Positions 59,101-64,000 of a DNA stretch of 64,000 nt are shown in pieces. Under the pieces are notes generated by a model that ran no database searches, was not told the DNA's origin, and saw nothing but the letters and a program-made list of their open reading frames with translations. Every line of letters starts with the position of its first letter. Position 1 is the stretch's first letter. The DNA comes from Diplosphaera chodatii (Eukaryota > Chlorophyta > Trebouxiophyceae > Prasiolales > Stichococcaceae). The stretch is taken from positions 124,001-188,000 of the forward strand of contig JAALGY010000022.1 in NCBI GenBank assembly GCA_032358165.1, read 5' to 3'. The translations under genes were made by a program, and so were the position numbers.

Positions 59101-62100
59101 CGTCACATGGAGCAGCTGAGCTTTGATACCCATATACCACGGTGTCGCCCATTGTCACTTACCGACAGGTCGGTGAGGCTGAAGCATTCGCCGAGCGGGC
59201 GGCCCGCCGCATGCGGCGCCGGCAGCACGCAGCAGCCGAGCGCCAGCTGCGCATCCCACGCCAGCGGCAGCCGCGCCTCAAACACCTGCGGCAGGCGAGA
59301 CAGCACCCTGGGAGTCCGCAGTCTCCGAGGCACATGGTCAGACAATGCAACACCAGACCTCGCAACGACTGCTGTTTGCAATGCTGCCCCCTCATTCATC
59401 AGCATGAGTCCGCAGCCACTGCAGGGGCAACATCTTGTACGGGAGCGCTGCAGGGTGGCCCGCACCTGCCGGATGTCGGGGCGTGCCAGCCGCAGCGCCA
59501 GCTCCGCCGCCCGCTGCTGGTACTCTGCCTCCTCCATCGTCACCTGCACAACATGTCAGGAGCTTCTGACAGCGGCGCATCATGCCTGCATGGATCAGGC
59601 TCGCGCAAAAGCATCGACGAGCAGATCACCATTGCAATGATGTTCCACACCCTGAACATACAGCGGAGTCTGCTCGCTAGCTTTGTTGGCGTCGCAGTTG
59701 CGTCTGTCCATAGGACAGTGCGTGCCGCCTGCTACCATATTTCAAGCAGCAACATACTGATGCACGTGTCAGGCTCAGTGAATCATGGCTTGCCTGGTAC
59801 ATGAGCGGCGGCGTCTCGCCGGCCGGCGTCAGCCGCTTGACCTTGGAGACGCGCGCGCCCAGGCCCAGCGCGTCCGCCGCCCCACCCTGCGGCAAGCTGG
59901 TGTCCAGGTACAGCACGCGCTCCGCCTTCAGCGGCACCGCATACATGGCCGTCCCCAGCAGCACCCAGGCCTGCAAGGAGCAGCAAGCTTCATCTTGCCT
60001 ACAGCACATGTCATCAATGACATATGGCCCAAGGTATGTTGGTGGCAGCCCTGCTGGTTCCTCATCGGGAGGCACACTACAGCCTGAGGCAGCCTCAACA
60101 CCTGCCCGCCACACTGCTTGTACATTCACAAGTGGTATGGCATCCGATCAAATTCACACCGTACGAGTGCATAATGCACTAACTGGTGCCTGTGGTGCTG
60201 TACGACAGGGTTACACACCACTTGCAGGGGTGCACCTTGAAGATGCCAGGGGTGGAGGTCGGCACAATCTGCAGGATCTGCCAATGCTGCGGCGCCTCCT
60301 GCAATGCTGCCCGCTGCCTGAAGAACGCTGTCCCTGCTGTGATTGGGCCTGCAACGAATATGCAGCCGCCAGTCAGCGTGCTGCAGGGCCTCACTGCAGA
60401 CTTACAATCGGTGACGTGTTGACTTTACACAGTACACATGCTGCAGAGCTTTCTGTGCCTGCCGCAGGTGGCCACTGCAGCTGTGCACCAAGCTGCTTAG
60501 CAGCATGTAGTCACACAATAGCAGCTACATGCAGCCGACAACCGCCACAGGCCACGGCTGCAGTCGTCAGACGCACCTGCGGGTGCAGGACCGCCACGGC
60601 GGGCGGCCAGGGCCGAGGCCTTGTCAGTGGCGAGGCGCGCCTTCTTCCGCACGCCACTCTGCACAGCCCACCGCCGCTTCTGGCGCTGCAGCCAGGCCTT
60701 GGGGTCCGTTTTCCTGGTTCAAAGGACATGGTAAGCATGAGTCACGGAACGGCAGGCCCGCGGATGGCTTCAGAGCATTTGTATCGTGTCGGATGACCAG
60801 CCCCATGCAGCTGAGCTGCAGGGTGACCAGAGTATGCTCTGGACAGCAGCACCAAAATGTGCAGATGCGATTAGTAATGCAGGTCCAGGCTGCACCTGTC
60901 AGGAACTGGCCCCTCATCGGCAGGCTCGATGTCCATGGCGGCATTGCCGCCAGGCTGCCTGTTGGCTGCGTCCCCCATGTTTTCCTGATCCTGTGACCGC
61001 AGGGTAGCGCACCTCAGCCGCAGTCAGCAATTGGCGATGTGTGCACACCGCAGGTCCGTGATCGCAGCCCAATGAGCATGGATAGGTGGCATGCTGGGAT
61101 CCTGGTGGCGGTGCACGGGGAGGATGATGCTTCTACAAGCAGAGCGATGTGCTGCAGCACGTCGGCAGCACCTGGGCAGGCTGCTCGCCGCTGCTGCTGG
61201 GCGACGCGCCGCTGTCGTGCTGCAGGCGGGACCTGGCGCGGCCCGCCACCACCGCGCCCGCCGACCTGGGGCCGGCCCCCAGCCCGAAGTCCTGCCAGAC
61301 CATCACAGATGTCAGAGCTCCTCGCAGTGCTTCACGTTCAGTAGTCAATCTTACATTACAACACTTGCCCCAAACGTGCCCAACAACCTGATAATGATAT
61401 CCTTTGGAGGGCAAGGCTCCAGAGTGGTGTGCTTGCCTCCATGTCCATGGCCAGGCTGTCGGCGGCGACGGCATCCAGAGCCGCTGGGCTGCTGGGCGCC
61501 GCAGCAAACATCACGTCCAGCTTGCGCTGCTGGAATTTGTCGTTCTTCTCCCGGATCTGCAAAAGCATGGACAGCGCCCACTTGCATCTATCTGTGCCAT
61601 TGACTCCAACCTGAAGTGCCGATCACCATTGGTGGGCCGCACATCCGCAGCATCTGAAGTAGCTTGGCAGAGCCGCTCTGCATCCTTGACCGCAGAAGGG
61701 TTGACAATAGGAGGTATGATGTGGAATGCCAATAAACGAGTGTGGGCCCTCGTTCCGTGCTCACCCGCTTGTGCAGCCAGTCGGGGTGGGCGACGCGGGG
61801 CACCGGGTTGGGCACCCGCTGCAGCGCGGCGGGGATGGTGATGATCTTCTGGATGGCGCCGCTCAGCCGCTCCCGGTAGTACTCCCAGTCCACTAGGCCC
61901 CGGGGGTCCGGCATCTCCGTCGCCTCGCCTGTGGGCGGGCTGAAGGCTGAACGATGCTTTGTGCGCAAGACGTGGGTGCGGATGTCAGTATCAGTTTGCA
62001 AACAAGCACAGAGTGCCTGCCATTGAAACTTGCCTTAGTGCTGTGTTTGGCTGATGCATGCGGCACGTGTCGGACAGGATGCCGGACAGATGCTGGCCTG

Positions 62101-64000
62101 CGAAAATGCGCACCTTCGCAGATGTCTCCACACCACTTGCGCAGGAAGGCGCGTGCAATGGCAGGCTCAGTGGAGAAGATGGCCACCGGCACCGCCCGCT
62201 CAGATGTGGGCGTGCCCTGTTGGGTATGTGAGCATGAGGAATCTTGGAACTTTCTAGCTACTGTGCAGTGCTGCCGCCTCCTACAGACAAAGCTGCCTCA
62301 TACTACACGAAACGTACCTCAGGGCGGCGTGCAACGACATAATTACAGTTGAGACCCTTGTCCTTGATGCGCTCATCGCCCAGGAACTGCCCCAGCCGCC
62401 GCGCTGTTGTGATCGCGCAGCTCTTACGCCCTGCAAATGACATGTGCAGACTCCAATGTGACATATGCAGGGACCCTGTCTCATATCTGGACTAGGCCAC
62501 GCTTAGTGCATCTTGCCGACCAAACCACTGCTTGCGCACCCTCGTACTCCTCGATGGACTTGGACATGGTGGACGACTCTGAGATATAGGTCAGCAGCTC
62601 CTCAGTCGTGAGGTCCATGCCCTGCAGTTGACCTTGAAGCAGTCATCACACTATGTACAGGGTGTGCTAACAGGTCCTAGAGCACCGACCTGGATGAACG
62701 ATGAACCCTTAGCAGGGCAGAGCAGAACATGCCTGGAGCCACATGCATAGTGCGGGAACTGGAAGCAGAAAGTGGACATGCATCCCACCTGGGTGTCCAG
62801 CAGGTCCAGCCACCGGTCGGCGACAGCAGCGACGGCGGCGTAGGCCGACACCAGGCTGTCGCCCGCGAGGAACTGTGCAAACACCTCCCCCTGGAACGCC
62901 TTGATTAGCTTCAGCTCCCCACGCCGCTTGAGCTCAAAGCCCTGCGGGCACAGCAGACGCAGTGTGCTCTCTGGGAACTCGACTGGAAGACTGGCTGCGA
63001 GCAACAAGCTTTAAAAACCCTCGTATGCATGGTGCAGGTCCATTTGGTGTGAACGCTCAGACACCTTCAGTTCAGCCAGCGAGCCATCGTCATTGAACAC
63101 TGCGTATCGCTTCTTGATGAGCTTGCCCTCCTCCTTGCTGGCTGGCAACACCATCGCCTGCATCCAAACACCAAATGTGTCATGCTGCTTGGCATATGAT
63201 ATGGCATGCCACTCCACTTTGCTCTTCACAAGGGGCAAGCTGGTGCTCCACGGCAAGTTTGATGGTGCAAGCCAATCACGCAGTTTGATGAGTGAAATGT
63301 CACCAATGCATACAGCTGCGCGGCCACTGAGACCCTTTGTCTTTGCACTTTGGCGGCGTTCTGGCATTTGCTGGCCTTTCAGACAGAGCGATTGCCTGCT
63401 GGCCTTACCTTGTACGGCCCGTCCACTTCGAACTCGATGGACATCTCTGAGCTCGTGGTGTATGACTTGTCAGCAGCGTCCGTCAGGGTGGCATATTGCG
63501 GGTTGGTCTGGTGCTTGGCCACCATGACATTGAGCACCACGCATGGGTAGCTGATCCGCAGGTCCTTGCCATTCACATTTTGCAGCTGCAAAGTGGTCAG
63601 AACAACAGCGTTATGTCTCCAAACGACGAGCAATGCCAGTGACTTAAAGAAGTCACACGATGCCATGACTGCTTGACTGCAGTAGGTGTGTTGTTTGCTG
63701 TGTTAAAATGATCAGCACGACAGCTGCATGCTGGCCAGGGATGGAGAGCAGGTACCTTGAAGTTCTCGGGGAAGGAAGACGGCAGGCAGCACCAGATGCC
63801 ATCCGTGTCTAGCTCCAGAGGCACACCAATCTGCTCCACCAGCCGCGCTGCTCGCTGCAGGGAAGAAACGGCGGGTCTTGAGCAACTCGTGTGTACTTCT
63901 CGTTGACCAAACGATTGTGACCAGTAGCAGTGAGCACGATGACTTGTGGCCTTGGTCAGTCAATGGCAACTAGCGCACATTGATGATGCCAGCGCCGCAG
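53458..64000 (-). CDS. POLE: DNA polymerase epsilon catalytic subunit, from polymerase motif C to the C-terminus (5' part outside window)
   Basis: POLE is the leading-strand replicase. About 33 exons on the minus strand, from 64000-63979 to 53631-53458, join in phase to 1420 residues. The window opens inside the polymerase domain just before [16 protein letters not shown], which carries the motif C Asp-Thr-Asp. Later polymerase blocks are [40 protein letters not shown] and [20 protein letters not shown]. The inactive second exo/pol half follows, as in all POLE ([55 protein letters not shown]). At the end are two zinc/iron-sulfur modules: CysA ([14 protein letters not shown] with WECSTCG) and CysB (LKCHKC with CGACGG). 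The protein stops after [14 protein letters not shown]. Three introns (after exons ending 61437, 59794 and 53853) appear to use GC donors. The N-terminal exonuclease half is upstream of the window. Confidence 0.96.
56119..56151 (+). repeat. (CTG)11 trinucleotide repeat in a POLE intron
   Basis: Eleven perfect CTG units (CAG on the sense strand of POLE) lie in the intron between the exons 56407-56224 and 55886-55806. Not coding in the model; likely length-polymorphic. Confidence 0.9.
58227..58244 (+). repeat. Interstitial CCCTAAA telomeric motif / telo-box in a POLE intron
   Basis: CCTAAACCCTAAACCCTA, about two and a half units of the plant-type telomere repeat, lies just outside the POLE exon 58371-58246. 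In plants telo-boxes (AAACCCTA) also act as promoter elements of replication and translation genes; such a role here is speculative. Confidence 0.6.
59017..59166. repeat. 75-bp tandem duplication spanning a POLE intron and splice donor
   Basis: Two adjacent copies (59017-59091 and 59092-59166) both begin GAGGTACAGCGTCACATGGA and agree over most of their length. The second copy reaches the donor of the exon 59285-59163, so the first copy carries a duplicate GT donor inside the intron. Confidence 0.85.

Noticed and set aside
39027..64000. MRE11 and POLE as a functional DNA-repair gene cluster
   Set aside because: They are separated by two kinases and differ in regulation context; eukaryotic housekeeping genes are often near each other by chance.
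1..64000. tRNA, rRNA, CRISPR arrays, transposases, viral genes
   Set aside because: Looked for on both strands by eye; no cloverleaf with conserved boxes, rRNA core, direct-repeat array, transposase or viral protein motif was seen. A tRNAscan-SE and a repeat search would be decisive.

Overview
The window is nuclear DNA of a GC-rich green alga, most probably a chlorophyte and perhaps a trebouxiophyte (Chlorella/Coccomyxa-like). Reasons: genes are cut by many short GT-AG introns, often one per 80-200 coding bases. Exons are richer in G+C than introns. The gene content mixes plant-type families (ATG9, expansin-like double-psi beta-barrel proteins, a PRISE-type reductase, an HDEL-ending ERdj3). 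Two short plant-type TTTAGGG motifs occur in introns. No bacterial, viral, tRNA, rRNA or CRISPR feature was seen. Gene models were built by hand from conserved protein blocks and splice-phase bookkeeping. In nearly every multi-exon model the phases close exactly, which is the main support for the exon limits given.

Layout. 1-1890 (+): 3' part of a seven-bladed WD40 protein. 2989-8446 (+): ATG9, the autophagy scramblase. 9227-10482 (-): a Gly/Pro-rich protein with N-glycosylation sequons. 12473-13583 (-): tail-anchored cytochrome b5. 14027-16522 (-): ERdj3/DNAJB11, an ER lumenal co-chaperone. 17380-19860 and 21400-23500 (-): a tandem pair of secreted expansin-like proteins. 25115-27667 (+): a TRAPPC12-like TPR protein. 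27951-35383 (-): cytosolic valyl-tRNA synthetase. 35780-38451 (+): PRISE-family reductase. 39027-44862 (-): MRE11 nuclease. 45462-48541 and 49044-52609 (+): a tandem pair of protein kinases, the first with a broken catalytic core. 53458 to the window end (-): DNA polymerase epsilon catalytic subunit, lacking its N-terminal part.

Most genes are ordinary housekeeping genes that do not form one pathway. ATG9, TRAPPC12, ERdj3 and cytochrome b5 all act in the endomembrane system, and MRE11 and POLE in DNA maintenance, but the order looks like normal eukaryotic gene scatter. ValRS/PRISE (396 bp apart) and MRE11/pseudokinase (599 bp apart) are divergent pairs.

The most unusual signals are: recurrent GC-AG introns (about seven candidates, several with a CAG|GCAAG donor); the tandem kinase/pseudokinase pair; the tandem expansin-like pair, one of which gained a Pro-Thr-Ser linker; a 10-nt micro-exon in the reductase; AT-rich islands with open frames inside introns, possibly organellar insertions; and a 75-bp tandem duplication that copied a splice donor inside a POLE intron. 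I found no convincing wholly new biological system.
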